A stretch of DNA of 64,000 nucleotides from Antedon mediterranea (lineage: Eukaryota; Echinodermata; Crinoidea; Comatulida; Antedonidae), in NCBI RefSeq assembly GCF_964355755.1, contig NC_092679.1:22568432-22632431 (forward strand), read 5' to 3'. Every line of letters begins with the position of its first letter. Positions within the stretch are counted from its first letter, which is position 1. The notes beneath the pieces are model-generated. The model was given only the letters and a program-made list of their open reading frames with translations, was not told the origin of the DNA and did not search any database. Shown piece by piece: positions 54,201-63,842 of the stretch. The position numbers were made by a program, and so were the translations under genes.

Positions 54201-57195
54201 TACTGTATATAAATTAGCTCCATGGTTTAACTTTATGCTATTACTATTTCTTTTATATGATTTAATAACATATATATTTTCTTCTCTTCGGCAAATTATT
54301 TTCTTGTAATTAATTGGTTGTGAATTAATGTGAAAATGTAAGTTTGTCATTTTTATGATATTTATGTGTTCCTTGTTTCATTTCAAGTTTCTTCTTAATA
54401 GGGATGTCCTAAAAATTATATATTGTTTGAAATGATAAAGATGAGGACATTTGTGAGAATGAGAAAAAAATTGCCCTAACCAAGATTTCTCACAGATTTC
54501 CTCATCTTTATCGTTTAGGTTTAGAATTTAGTATGTGATATTTATATATTATTTGTACTATTATTATTATAATTATTCTGCCTTTAGGTCTTTGTCTTGA
54601 GAAGCGAGTGTTCTATCGGTTAATATCAGGACTTCACAGCAGCATCAACATTCATTTATGTGCAAAATATCTACTGGCACGTAAGTAAAAGTTGTACAAT
54701 TTTTTTTTCTTGATTTGCCAGTTGATCAGCACAATTTTTAACCTCCAAAAAATATTACAATGTAATTTCCAGGGACCTATAGTGTCCATTTTTCTAGAAT
54801 GTTCTTCTTACCTCAGCCTCAACCAGTGAGGCTGAGGTAGATTCATCCCGTTGGTCCAGCTTGCTGGTTGCTCCCCGAAACTGGATTCTAGGCCTCGAAA
54901 TAAAAAGTTTCCAGAGTGCTGGCTGTTGTAAAGGTCCTTGTAACTGTGATACTAGATCACATATGGTGGCTATTGACTGTATACAGTTAGCACTTACAGA
55001 CACTGCATGTTGATGCTTAAAACAATATCCCACTACTATATAAGAATCAAATCATAACAAATAAACACTATTTTTCAGCTGGAGATGGAGCATTTACTAG
55101 AGATATGTGGGGTCAGAATGCCATGGAATTTCAACGTCGATTTTCACCAGAAAAGACTAACGAAGAAGGCCCATTGCGACTGAAAAACTTATATTTTACA
55201 TATTTAGTTGTTTTACGCGCCATTGCAAAAGCATCGCCGTATTTTAAACAAGAAATCTTCTATACAGGTAATTATATAAAATTAAACAAATAAACTGGGA
55301 TTACTTACTTAGTTACTTAGTCCGGGACATACCCGTACTTATATGACTAGACTCCTCAATAACTTTTAAACAAGAAATCTTCTATACAGGTAATTATATA
55401 AAATTAAACAAATAAACTGAGATTACTTACTTAGTTACTTAGTCTGGGACATACGCATACTTATATGACTAGATTCCTCAATAACTTTTAAACAAGAAAT
55501 CTTCTATACAGGTAATTATATAAAATTAAACAAATAAACTGGGATTACTTACTTAGTTACTTAGTCCGGGACATAGTCGTACTTATATGACTATAGATTC
55601 CTCAATAACTTTTAAACAAGAAATCTTCTATACAGGTAATTATATAAAATTAAACAAATAAACTGGGATTACATACTTAGTTCATGCTTAGTTACTTAGT
55701 CCGGGACATACCTGTACTTATATGACTAGATTCCTCAATAACTTTTAAACAAGAAATCTTCTATACAGGTAATTATATAAAATTAAACAAATAAACTGGG
55801 ATTACTTACTTAGTTACTTAGTCCGGGACATACCCTTATATGACTAGATTCCTCTGTAATTTCCTATCTGCCATTGTGACAGCAAGTTCTTTTCGTTGCA
55901 TACCAGCATCTGTCTCTAGTTTATCAATGTAATGTGAGTGCTGGTCTTGTTTTGCAAGCCCATGTTTTGGCTGCCACATCAGAACATCTGCAATAATTTC
56001 TTCTTTAATGCGCAGACAGTTTCCATCAAATGTCTTCTTATTGTTTCTATTATTTTTGGTATTGCTAAAGAACTATATAGCACTTCTTACTGAGATACTG
56101 GGATTAACCCACTATAAAAATGTTTAATTGTTACCAAAATATACTGGGATTAACTCTCTATAAAAACTTGTAATTGTTATCAAAATATTCCAGGTCAGGA
56201 AGAACAAGATGCGGAACTTCAGAAGGTCGTTATGCAAATCGCAAAGTTAGCGGAAAAGTTTCCAAACCATTTCAACGAAAGTGCTATGTTTATGGGAAAG
56301 AAAGCTAGCAGTCTTAAGGTAAATCATCACAAAATATAATGTATTCATCCTTTGGATAGGACGTAAAGCTGTTGATCCTGTGTAAATACAGTGCATGTTA
56401 AAGAACACTGTTCGAAAAGAGTAAGGGATCGTCTGTCAGTGTGCTGATCTGGGTAGACGTTGCACTGCTGACGGCCGTGGGTCCATAGAGGGCCTAATCT
56501 AAATTTCTTTAATTTCCAGTTAAGCTTGAGGACTCTAATGAATACCTTACTTTATATTGCACAAAAAATTGATGTCGTAAATTCAGAACTTGCTTATAGT
56601 TTTATATTATTACTAACAAATTATTTTTTAATAGGAGGAATTTAGAATACATTTTTGGAATATATCTCGTATTATGGATTGTGTTGACTGTACTAAATGC
56701 AGGCTGTGGGGAAAACTACAGGTATGAATAAAATCTACACACAATTGTTGGCAAAAATTGCAAAGTCTAATTTGATAAATTTTTTATTTTCTTGATTTCA
56801 GAGGACAATTCATCTTTAAACATTGTTTTATGCTTCTTTTTTTTTCAGGTCCAAGGACTTGGAACAGCTCTTAAAATATTGTTCTCGGAAAAAAAGATAG
56901 GGAAACCAGGCAGCTCATTTATACTGAAACGAAATGAAATTGTCGCCTTATTTAATGGATTTGGCGCGTAAGTATGAGTGGCACAGAGGTTGTAAAATCA
57001 GGCAGATATCTATCATTATCATCATCATCATCTATTTCAGTCCAGCCACAGAAAATGGTGTTGTTGCTTAGAATTGTTTATTTATTTTGTCTTTTTAGGT
57101 TATCATACAGCGTGAATCAAATTGAAGAATTTAAAAGATTGACAAGAAGTCCTGATAAAGACAAACCTAGAGACAATTCAAATGGGTCCTGGTAA
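43857..57195 (+). CDS. ERO1: ERO1, ER oxidoreductin (thiol oxidase)
   Basis: Exons 43857-43985, 45383-45502, 47524-47607, 47991-48038, 48325-48414, 49423-49588, 49882-50002, 52435-52490, 54588-54680, 55079-55267, 56194-56318, 56635-56721, 56849-56967 and 57099-57195 join to 507 codons plus stop (human 467-468). ERO1 is the FAD enzyme that oxidises PDI in the endoplasmic reticulum. Exon 1 starts after an in-frame TAG, encodes a signal peptide ([15 protein letters not shown]) and ends in CFCQ, matching the family. The shuttle disulfide region is C99-KKEQ-C104 with C109 beyond, the spacing of human C94/C99/C104. The FAD-proximal motif is C423-V-D-C426-T-K-C429. Other landmarks are [33 protein letters not shown] and [13 protein letters not shown]. 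An insertion at residues 112-157 adds five cysteines. The fifteenth possible exon, an 18-base one in intron 8, is treated separately. Confidence 0.95.
44558..44871. mobile_element. Family-C element, copy 5
   Basis: Starts ttaaagatataaaaatattg and ends agggagacaatatatcttta. ERO1 intron 1. Confidence 0.7.
44893..45226 (+). pseudogene. 3' end of a non-LTR retrotransposon with (ATT)n tail
   Basis: The frame at 44988 encodes [17 protein letters not shown] followed by [12 protein letters not shown]. From memory this is the conserved C-terminus of many LINE reverse transcriptase proteins. It runs into an (ATT)n microsatellite at 45177-45225, the likely element tail. The upstream part is truncated, and related coding before 44988 is out of frame. 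ERO1 intron 1, same strand. Confidence 0.7.
45995..46049. repeat. Perfect 27-bp palindrome with 1-base spacer
   Basis: Left arm 45995-46021 (AATTAGTTCAATCAGGGAAG...), single A at 46022, right arm 46023-46049, with no mismatch. ERO1 intron 2. Confidence 0.97.
46474..46640. mobile_element. Family-A MITE remnants, copy 11
   Basis: Two left ends (tgctctgtctacactaataa and cccctgtctacactatcaaa) lie about 100 bases apart, with ttttttgtcacattaag after. Probably two nested or decayed copies. ERO1 intron 2. Confidence 0.55.
46700..46800. repeat. Dispersed phrase repeat
   Basis: gtgtccccataatagaggttctatta near 46750 recurs as gtgtccccttaatagaggttctacta near 57875. Boundaries and class are unknown. Confidence 0.35.
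49700..49853. mobile_element. Family-C element, copy 6 (left-truncated)
   Basis: Ends tttttcagggagaacaatatg. The interior tttaaattacagattttta matches other copies. ERO1 intron 6. Confidence 0.55.
51345..51655. mobile_element. Family-C element, copy 7 (right-truncated)
   Basis: Starts tttaaagatgtgttttccccc, then aaaatcagactttgaatag and gttaatcactttcgtag, shared with copy 8. ERO1 intron 7. Confidence 0.65.
51920..52319. mobile_element. Family-D foldback element, 400 bp, TAA target duplication
   Basis: Ends AGGCCCATTCACACTACGAC and its inverse (about 38 bases, few mismatches). TAA flanks both sides (51917-51919 and 52320-52322). The interior is also inverted (tgacgtcatttgattgg in both arms). 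A TAA duplication suggests PIF/Harbinger-type mobilisation. ERO1 intron 7. Confidence 0.85.
53097..53114 (+). other. Candidate 18-base micro-exon in ERO1 intron 8
   Basis: A pyrimidine-rich tract and acaag precede it, and gtaacc follows. Its phase (1-1) would insert six residues (DPKYLA plus a split Gly) between LG and GLCLEKR without breaking the frame. Direct joining of exons 8 and 10 already gives a human-like length, so it is optional at best. Confidence 0.3.
53209..53371. mobile_element. 163-bp MITE with TTA target duplication
   Basis: Ends CCGTATATGACCAAGTATA and an inverted copy with two changes, flanked by TTA on both sides. A related phrase (gggtataattcca, atcccacccctac) occurs at 50030-50120. 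ERO1 intron 8. Confidence 0.75.
53708..53863. mobile_element. Family-A MITE, copy 12
   Basis: Starts agctttgtttacactatcaa and ends agtgtagacagag, with the internal atggtagtgatatg phrase doubled as in copy 2. ERO1 intron 8. Confidence 0.8.
54007..54156. mobile_element. Family-C element, copy 8 (short form, 150 bp)
   Basis: Both ends intact: ttaataaaaggtgtattgtc and gggggacaatacatcttta. It is a deletion derivative of the 340-bp form. ERO1 intron 8. Confidence 0.75.
54430..54515. repeat. Imperfect hairpin, ERO1 intron 8
   Basis: aatgataaagatgaggacat...tgtgagaat is mirrored by tttctcacagatttcctcat...tttatcgttt, with a short central loop. Confidence 0.65.
55236..55860. repeat. Tandem array of an ERO1 exon end with its splice donor
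   Basis: A unit of about 123 bp repeated five times. Copy 1 starts inside the coding exon ending at 55267. Four more copies follow in the intron, each with ttttaaacaagaaatcttct, atacag and gtaattatataaaattaaac, then cttacttagttacttagtcc and ctcaataac. Each copy keeps the exon 3' end and an intact GTAATT donor. Confidence 0.95.
56357..56500. repeat. Candidate dispersed repeat, ERO1 intron 12
   Basis: The text ggacgtaaagctgttgatcc ... acactgttcgaaaagagtaa ... gcactgctgacgg looks like a known type of invertebrate SINE/LINE segment. This is recalled, not checked. Confidence 0.35.
56780..56820. mobile_element. Family-C fragment, copy 9
   Basis: Only the right end is left (tttcagaggacaattcatctttaaa). 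It lies just upstream of the acceptor of an ERO1 exon. Confidence 0.45.
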
Positions 57196-57231
57196 AATAC
57201 AGTGGATTACAGCTTAGGACCATGTTTTTAC

Positions 57232-57452
57232 TTTGGCCTGGCTAGGATTGTTGTCACTTTAGCCTGGGGTGGGGCTTGTTGTCACTTTGACCTAGGTGGA
57301 GTTTGTTGTCAATTTGACCTGGGTGGGGCTTGTTGTCACTTTGGCCAGGGGTGGGACTTGTTGTCACTTTGGCCTGGGGTGGGGCTTGTTGTGACTTTGG
57401 CCTGGGATGAGGTTTGTTGTCACTTTGGCCTAGGGTGGGCTTGTTGTAAAGG
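57232..57452. repeat. 28-bp minisatellite downstream of ERO1
   Basis: About eight copies of a unit containing gggtggggcttgttgtcact and ttggcct. The frames on both strands across it are repeat artefacts. Confidence 0.9.
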
Positions 57453-57550
57453 GTATTCAACAGGTATTATATAATTTGCTTTTTTTATATTAAGGAATTG
57501 CAATATCTTGTTTTCTTCTATTTTCCCAGCAAATATGAATATTTTGGTTA

Positions 57551-57690
57551 AATCTTTGTCTACACTATCAAACTAGTTTAAAAAAATGTGTCATGTGCCC
57601 ATATATGGTAGTGATATGACATCATCATGTCTATATATGGGCACATCACATTTTTTTTTCAAATAAAGCTTGATAGTGCAGACAGAGATT
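57551..57690. mobile_element. Family-A MITE, copy 13
   Basis: Starts aatctttgtctacactatca and ends gatagtgcagacagagatt, with a complete core. Confidence 0.8.
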
Positions 57691-58321
57691 TACAAATTGG
57701 ACACATTTTAAATGTTAATGATGATTATGATCATATTATAGTATTTTTAATATTTGGAATTTATTTTATTATAATTTTAATAAAAGAGTTTTGATTTTTT
57801 ATATTTCTTTTGGTTATCTTAAGGCCACATGGCTGCATTTGAATTTCAGACTCGGTATAAAGTGGTTCTGAGGGTGTCCCCTTAATAGAGGTTCTACTAA
57901 GGCCATAGGGTCTTATTCTATCAAATAATTGTACTTAATATGTATATACAGTTTTTGTTTTATTCTAAACTGTTTACTTACTTAATTTTGAATAATTATT
58001 CAAATTATCATATTAAAATATTCTTAATAAAGTATTAATAAATAAATTTGCATACAATCGATTTAAAAAAGTAGAATTTAATTTTAAAGATATTTAAGGT
58101 ATTTTCTTCTACAAAAAAATAACTAATATTAATATTTGTGGATTAAAACTAATTGTTAGCCTGTGTACGAGAGTACGAGTGCTATTCTACTGTGGACGGT
58201 GCTATCAATTGACTGTACCATGTGTCCCATGGTCTTATGGTCTGCCTGTGTCCAGAAGTCCAAAGATTGAACCTCAGTTATCTTTTTGCCATATATGAAT
58301 GTATTTATTACAGTTGATATT

Positions 58322-58822
58322 AGGGAGGTTTCGCAATCTTACGAATACGATAACAAAAACGGATACGTCACACACACACGTATTCGTTTTCGTAAGCCAT
58401 AAAAAATCTGTTTCGCATGGCAACGAAATATTGAGGCGCGTCCAAAATATGACTGCGGTAAATTTGAGCGAAGCGCAGGTACGTGTTGCTTGGCTGCCTA
58501 GGCCTAGCGTAGCATCAAAGCAAGTGAGGACTTTAAAAACTGCTATTTATCAAAATTGACTTGCAATTTTAGTAAATTACTTTAGTAAATTACTTTCAAT
58601 AAATCTATAATTATATTATAATCATGAATCATTCCTGATTCAAATGCAAAATGTGCAAATAGATCAAAAACTATTCTCGTTTTGTAGTTACGAATATGAC
58701 TGGTGATATTCGTCAACATGAATACGCTTTACGAATATGAAATGGGGATCAGCTCAAAAGTTTCACAAATGTATGACGTATCCGTTTTTGTTATCGTATT
58801 CGTAAGGTTGCGAAACCTCCCT
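58322..58822. mobile_element. Family-B inverted-repeat DNA element, copy 2 (501 bp)
   Basis: Ends AGGGAGGTTTCGCAATCTTA and inverse. ATT on both sides (58319-58321 and 58823-58825). The interior is the reverse complement of copy 1 at 9475-9968, with few differences. Confidence 0.9.
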
Positions 58823-60067
58823 ATTGCTGGGAGATTTACAGTTCTGTTCTTTCCTTTTAAGATTCAATTTAATTTTACAAAACAAACAATAACACATACA
58901 TCACACATGCTAGACCCGGGGGACTAAATCGATTTTGATGGGAGGTCCCAGCCTTAAAAAAAAAAAAGATATTTAAATTTGTATTAAACAGGTAAACTGT
59001 GAATGCAAGAGTTTTAAATAAAATTGAAACTTCAGCAGGAAACAAAGAAACACAATCAAATAACAAAAAAACATTCCTGTATTGAAACAGATAAAATTTA
59101 GGTAAAAAAAACCCCAAAAACATTGGCTGTTTAAAACTAGTGGCCAAATTTACGGCCGGTGCATTTATTCAAGGGAGGAGGTAGCGATTTGAATAGATAG
59201 TTAATTTTAATGACATTTTAGAATTATTTAAAAATTGTTCTAGATTACTATGCATGTAAAGAGTTTAATGGAAACAAATTATCAATCTTTTGAAGTTAAA
59301 AAATGTAAACAGAAGAATACTTGTAAATTTAAGTTTCACTGTAGTTAGTTTGGTTAGGATTATCAATAGAACCTGTCTGCCATTCAATAGAACCTGTCTG
59401 CCATTGCTTATTATAAAATATCTGTATTATATAGTAAGCATAGTGAGCTGGAACTCAATTTAGTAGTATTGAAATGTATACCATACCTGGTGTCCAACCT
59501 AATTCTAGACATATCATATGTGTCCAGTAAGAAAATAAACAATTTGAATCCCCCCTCCCCCCAAAAAACCCACCCCAAACCAATTTTTACTGTAGCTCTA
59601 GGGCTATTTAATAGGAATGTGTCTATTTTATAATATTTTATGTCCCCATTTGCTTTGTTTTAATAGAAGGTATTTTCATATATTACAAAAAAATTGTAGA
59701 CTTTAAACTTTCACATATTGCACAGAATGGGGATGGTAATTTGATTTGTGGACAGGATTCATTTAAATAAATTGTCAAAAAGTATTTTGTATAATTGAAA
59801 TAAATTTAGGAGAATCGAAATTGATATATGAGTTTATTCTTATCAATACTGCACAGTAAACCACTGTAGTCCTGTAAATATCTGTGTTGCATACCAAACA
59901 AAACAACACCACCACGTGCTTGTGTTATTGTTTTTACCCAGGTCAGCTTATGACGTCATTAACCTTTAAACAAGTTTCGCGCGGATTTTTTTTTATTTCT
60001 CGCGATCGACTCGCTTTACTTCTGACTACAGGGTTTTACGTTTAATAAACTAAATAATAGTATTACT

Positions 60068-61369
60068 ATGTCAATTTATATTGATTCAAAACGACTGGCA
60101 AACTTGCCCGCTACCGATATTCATTTGCTACCTTGTGAAATTTGTCACAATGGAGATGGAAACGTGTCTACGTATTTTAAAGCTAGCCCTGTTCAGCCGT
60201 CAACTCGATATGTGAACAACACCACTGGAGCCGTTGAAACCGTCAGCTCGCCACCTGCATCATCGCCTAGCCCTAATCTCGACTACAGTGGTAAGTTAAG
60301 CCTGGGCCTAGCATAAATTCGTTGTATTCATACGACTGATTGCATGCACTACGACTGGTGATTTTTTTGTATAAATGAAATTAAATAAATTTTTTAAAAT
60401 TATAATTTATAAATAATTAATGAAAGTAGAAATATATGCCTACGTTTTTTATTTTGTTTGTGGCTCAGTCTACTAGTAGAGGATACTGTACTGTACACTG
60501 TACTGTTGTCAAATCTTCTGCCTGGTTTAGTTGGTTACTAAAATACAGCTATGTATGGTAAATTGCTAAGAATATAATACTAATTGCAATCGCTAACAAA
60601 AATGAGGGAAGTAAATAAATTATTTTCACTTTTCTTTGAAATTAACAGTTTCATCTTTTAGAGGACGCCCTCTCTGTGGAAAACGAATAGAAGTTCTAGA
60701 TGGCTATAAAGGTATACTTGTGAGAAACTAAAAAACTAAAAGATTATTATTTCCCCCGTACAGAATGTGTATTCTGTATTTTAATATATTGATCTTAAAA
60801 ATGCTTTCCATTTCTTGTATTTTTAGGTGTTGTACTAAAGGAATCAAATAAGCCATTTTCAGAAGATGAGGTAAGATTGAAAAGTTCCAGTGGGGGGGGG
60901 GGGGGGTTCGGTTCCTTTAGTCGAGTTGTTTCTCATTCCAGATTGACATAAAACTACCCTATTTGTTTACTTTCTACAGGACAGAGTACTCAGTGTTGAG
61001 AAGAGGTTTGATAGTCTGATGTATTGGAAGTTGGATGGTGAGCCATCAAGTAATGATGTATTTATCAAAGCATTAGATTGGATTGATATTGCAGAATCTG
61101 TAAGTACATTACAATATAATTATTATATAACACCTAAATAAAATCATGTCATTTCATTAGACAATTGTGGGTCACATGCTATGCAATATTATGCATTATT
61201 TAATGATCTTTAAAGAGTACTTCTTAATTTTTTATATATTTTTATGTCTAGATCCAAAAAAAAAGACGATTTAATGAATTTATATACCGGTATTAATATT
61301 TTGCAGATTCATGGATATGCTGCATCTGAAGAACCCGAGACACCTTCAAGTGTTGATGGGCTCAGGTGA
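60068..61369 (+). CDS. RNASEH2C: Ribonuclease H2 subunit C
   Basis: Exons 60068-60290, 60649-60711, 60827-60870, 60980-61099 and 61307-61369 join to 170 codons plus stop (human 164). The N-terminal LPATDIHLLPCEI matches the conserved LHLLPCE start of the subunit, and SFRGRPLCG matches its SFRGR block. GYKGVVL and a C-terminal segment with FDSLMYWKLDG follow, as in the family. RNASEH2C is a structural subunit of the trimeric nuclear enzyme that removes ribonucleotides and RNA from DNA hybrids, and has no catalytic site itself. Exon 2 uses the acceptor at 60647-60648. A nearer-looking ttttag at 60656-60661 would give a quick stop. The Ser/Pro-rich stretch at the end of exon 1 is not typical and is probably a loop. 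Confidence 0.93.
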
Positions 61370-62490
61370 TGTCATCAACTATATTTAAAAAATTGAGCAA
61401 AGTGGGTCTAAATCACAAGTTTCAGTTCAAACCATCATTGTAAATTTGGTTGTATTTGATACAAACCATTTATGGCCTCCAGATTACATTTATAGTACAT
61501 TTGTATTGTCATTAACAGTAAATCAATATTGGTTCCTAGGCATCATCCCTGTCCCATATTTAACTTTAAATTTAGTCATTGTATTCATTTTTTGGTCCCT
61601 GGATTACCATTTCTAATCCCTGGATCCTATTTTTGGACCCTGGATTTCTAACCACTATTGCCACATATCAGAAAAATCCGATAGTAGAATGAAATTCTAA
61701 GCTAATTCTAAAGAAATATTTAAGGCTATGTTTTTTTTATATAAATATTGAATAAAATATAACAAACCAATTTTTGAAAAATTATTTATTTATTAAATCT
61801 CAAATAATAAAACTCTCTTTACACAATTTGATGCCAGCATACAATCTTCTCTAAAATGGTAACTTACTTTTAAACTTGGGTAGAAATCCAACTCTGGTAT
61901 ATCAATAATAATAATTAATCTGTACATACAATGCATTCTTTCATAAATAAATGTTTGAAATTTTGTGCAATCTTTTCTAGTTATTATTTACTACTGTTGT
62001 ATATCATTGTGAACTTTATGTTAACTAGTATACATTTAGCAATTCTAGTTATTATTTACTATATCAATACTACATTAAACTAATGTACAATTGGCAATTT
62101 TCCTATTTGGTTCAGTCCTGCAGGGTCTGACTTGATGTATGGATTGGAAATGTCATTAATGTTATTAGTACTGTACTGAAATCATATGTTATTAGCTGTG
62201 TGACTTATACATAATTCACCATGTAATGTAACATGCATATAAGTGTAGGTTTCTGAAAAAATATTGGCAAATCCTTAAAGAAATAACTTCAATCAAAGAA
62301 TAACATAACAAGTTTAAAAAAAAGTGGAACATTAACAAGAACTCTATTATAGAACCACCTGCTCTACATCCACACCGGAGGTTAAGCATCTTGCAAGCTC
62401 TTCTCATTGTTACCAAGGTGTTCTACATTCCAAAATCTATGACATCATCACTGGAGAATGGAGGAACAGCGCAGTACCAGGTGCATCACA
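61370..62490. other. Convergent intergenic region between RNASEH2C and the SMIM26-like gene
   Basis: AT-rich 3' UTR sequence of both genes. Nothing else is supported. The short frame at 62216-62416 has no recognisable product. Confidence 0.5.
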
Positions 62491-62911
62491 TTAAGCTAAG
62501 AATTCAAGTGGGGTGTACACATTGTCTCCAACATACTCGGCAATGTCTTGGCTTCCTGTAAACGCAAGCAAAATTATACTATAATTCACCAAATTTACGT
62601 GTCTGTCTGGCTTTATTCAGGCTTAAAAAATCGGCCCTCATGAGTGACACTCACGCATTATGCGTGAGAGTTGGCAGGTATACAGATGTAAACTTACGGA
62701 TTTTTCGTTCCTCTAGAGTTTCTTCAGTTTGTTTGGGCTTTTCTCCTAATTCTTTAAAGCGATCAGTAATACTGACTTCTCTTGTCTTATAATACAAAAA
62801 AAGAAGTCCTAAAGTTGTCCACACACCAGTAGCATATGCAATTGACAGTCTTTTTTTTAAGAGCCTCGGCTCTTGCTTTAGGACCATGTCTTTTAATCGT
62901 CTGATTACCAT
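62491..62911 (-). CDS. SMIM26: SMIM26-like small single-pass membrane protein
   Basis: On the minus strand, exons 62698-62911 and 62491-62555 join to 92 codons plus stop. A short basic N-terminus (RRLKDMVLKQEPRLLKKR) precedes one hydrophobic segment, LSIAYATGVWTTLGLLFLYY, then a charged tail with REVSITDRF. The segment resembles vertebrate SMIM26 (MSVVYGIGTWSVLGSLLYY as I recall it). SMIM26 is reported as a mitochondrial or membrane microprotein. The donor gtaagt at 62692-62697 and acceptor ttacag join in phase. Exon 2 adds DIAEYVGDNVYTPLEFLA. An alternative start is Met9. Identity rests on the one short block, so the symbol is tentative. Confidence 0.65.
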
Positions 62912-62999
62912 CCTGTTTTACAATATCTGAAATATAGAATATTTATTACTATTGTATTATTTGAATAAACATTTGTTTATTTATACTGGGTAACCTCTT

Positions 63000-63285
63000 C
63001 AGTTAAAGAAGAGGGCCCAGTTATGATCAGTGGCTGTGATTTACTAGTACACCAGGGCAACCTCCTACTCATCTCGAAAGGTACTAGGCCTAGGTTCTTT
63101 AAAGTGCACATGAGCTAGATAGTGTACACTGGACTTACAGTTTATAGTCCGTATCCGAGAAGACTCGTTCTACCACCAGAACCATGGAGCGAGTGAGCCT
63201 TGAACCCTTGCCGATGTAATAATGGATACCTACGTAATTACATTTGTACTGTCTTAAATTAACCGCTCAACCACTCACTCAAAAA
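63000..63285 (-). mobile_element. tRNA-derived SINE
   Basis: On the minus strand it reads gagtgagTGGTTGAGCGGTTA (A box) and later GGGTTCAAGGC (B box), the internal RNA polymerase III promoter spacing stretched to about 60 bases. A unique body follows with ccgagaagactcg-like text (in reverse) and ends near 63000. Confidence 0.6.
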
Positions 63286-63613
63286 GAACATCGTTTGGAA
63301 TAAACCCCTGCATACATGCCAACTTGACTAACCCGTACGCAAATATATGAATAGCCTACTCCCTCTACTTACTACCTAGAGAAGGCCTAGAGGGGCCCAT
63401 CATCTAGCCTACCCTAGCTAGTCCTACTGACACTCACTGACTAGGCCCTCCAGCTAGCAAGCTAGGCTAGTCTTACCAATCAAGCTTTTAGGCTAGTGTA
63501 GCCTAGCTTAGGCCTACTAGCTAGTTAGTAGTAGTAGTAGTACACAGTAGTATAGTATTAGTAGTATGCCTAGCTAGTAGTACAGTATAACTGTTATGCG
63601 CGATTTGAACGAT

Positions 63614-63842
63614 TTGCGCAATTTGAAATTGCGCAAAAAAATCCTTGCGCAATTTGAAATTGCGCAAAGAATTCTTGCGCAATTTTAAATTGTGCAAGGA
63701 TTTTTTTGCGCAATTTCAAATTGCGCAATCAACTTGCGCAATTTCAAATTGCGCAAGAAAATCTTTGCGCAATTTTAAATTGCGCTGCACAATTTGTAAA
63801 TTGCGCAAGATAGTTCTTGCGCAATATGACACCTTTGCGCAA
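63614..63842. repeat. Array of 13 TTGCGCAA palindromes
   Basis: Thirteen exact TTGCGCAA octamers in 229 bases, mostly paired as TTGCGCAATTT-N-AAATTGCGCAA, itself a palindrome. An 80-base segment (63629-63708) folds once more on itself around a central GAATTC. Confidence 0.95.

Larger units (their letters stand above)
57196..60067. other. Intergenic region between ERO1 and RNASEH2C
   Basis: No gene supported. Contents: 28-bp minisatellite (57232-57452), a family-A element (57551-57690), AT-rich sequence, the second family-B element (58322-58822), then unannotated AT-rich sequence to the RNASEH2C promoter (gcgcgg and cgcgatcgactcg near 59978-60012). Confidence 0.5.

Noticed and set aside
57202-57474. 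Frames on both strands with CCHFDLGG-like or PHPRPKSQQ-like repeats
   Set aside because: Minisatellite translations, with no start or splice context.
60656-60661. ttttag as acceptor of RNASEH2C exon 2
   Set aside because: It gives a frame that stops after nine codons. The acceptor at 60647-60648 gives the conserved SFRGR block.
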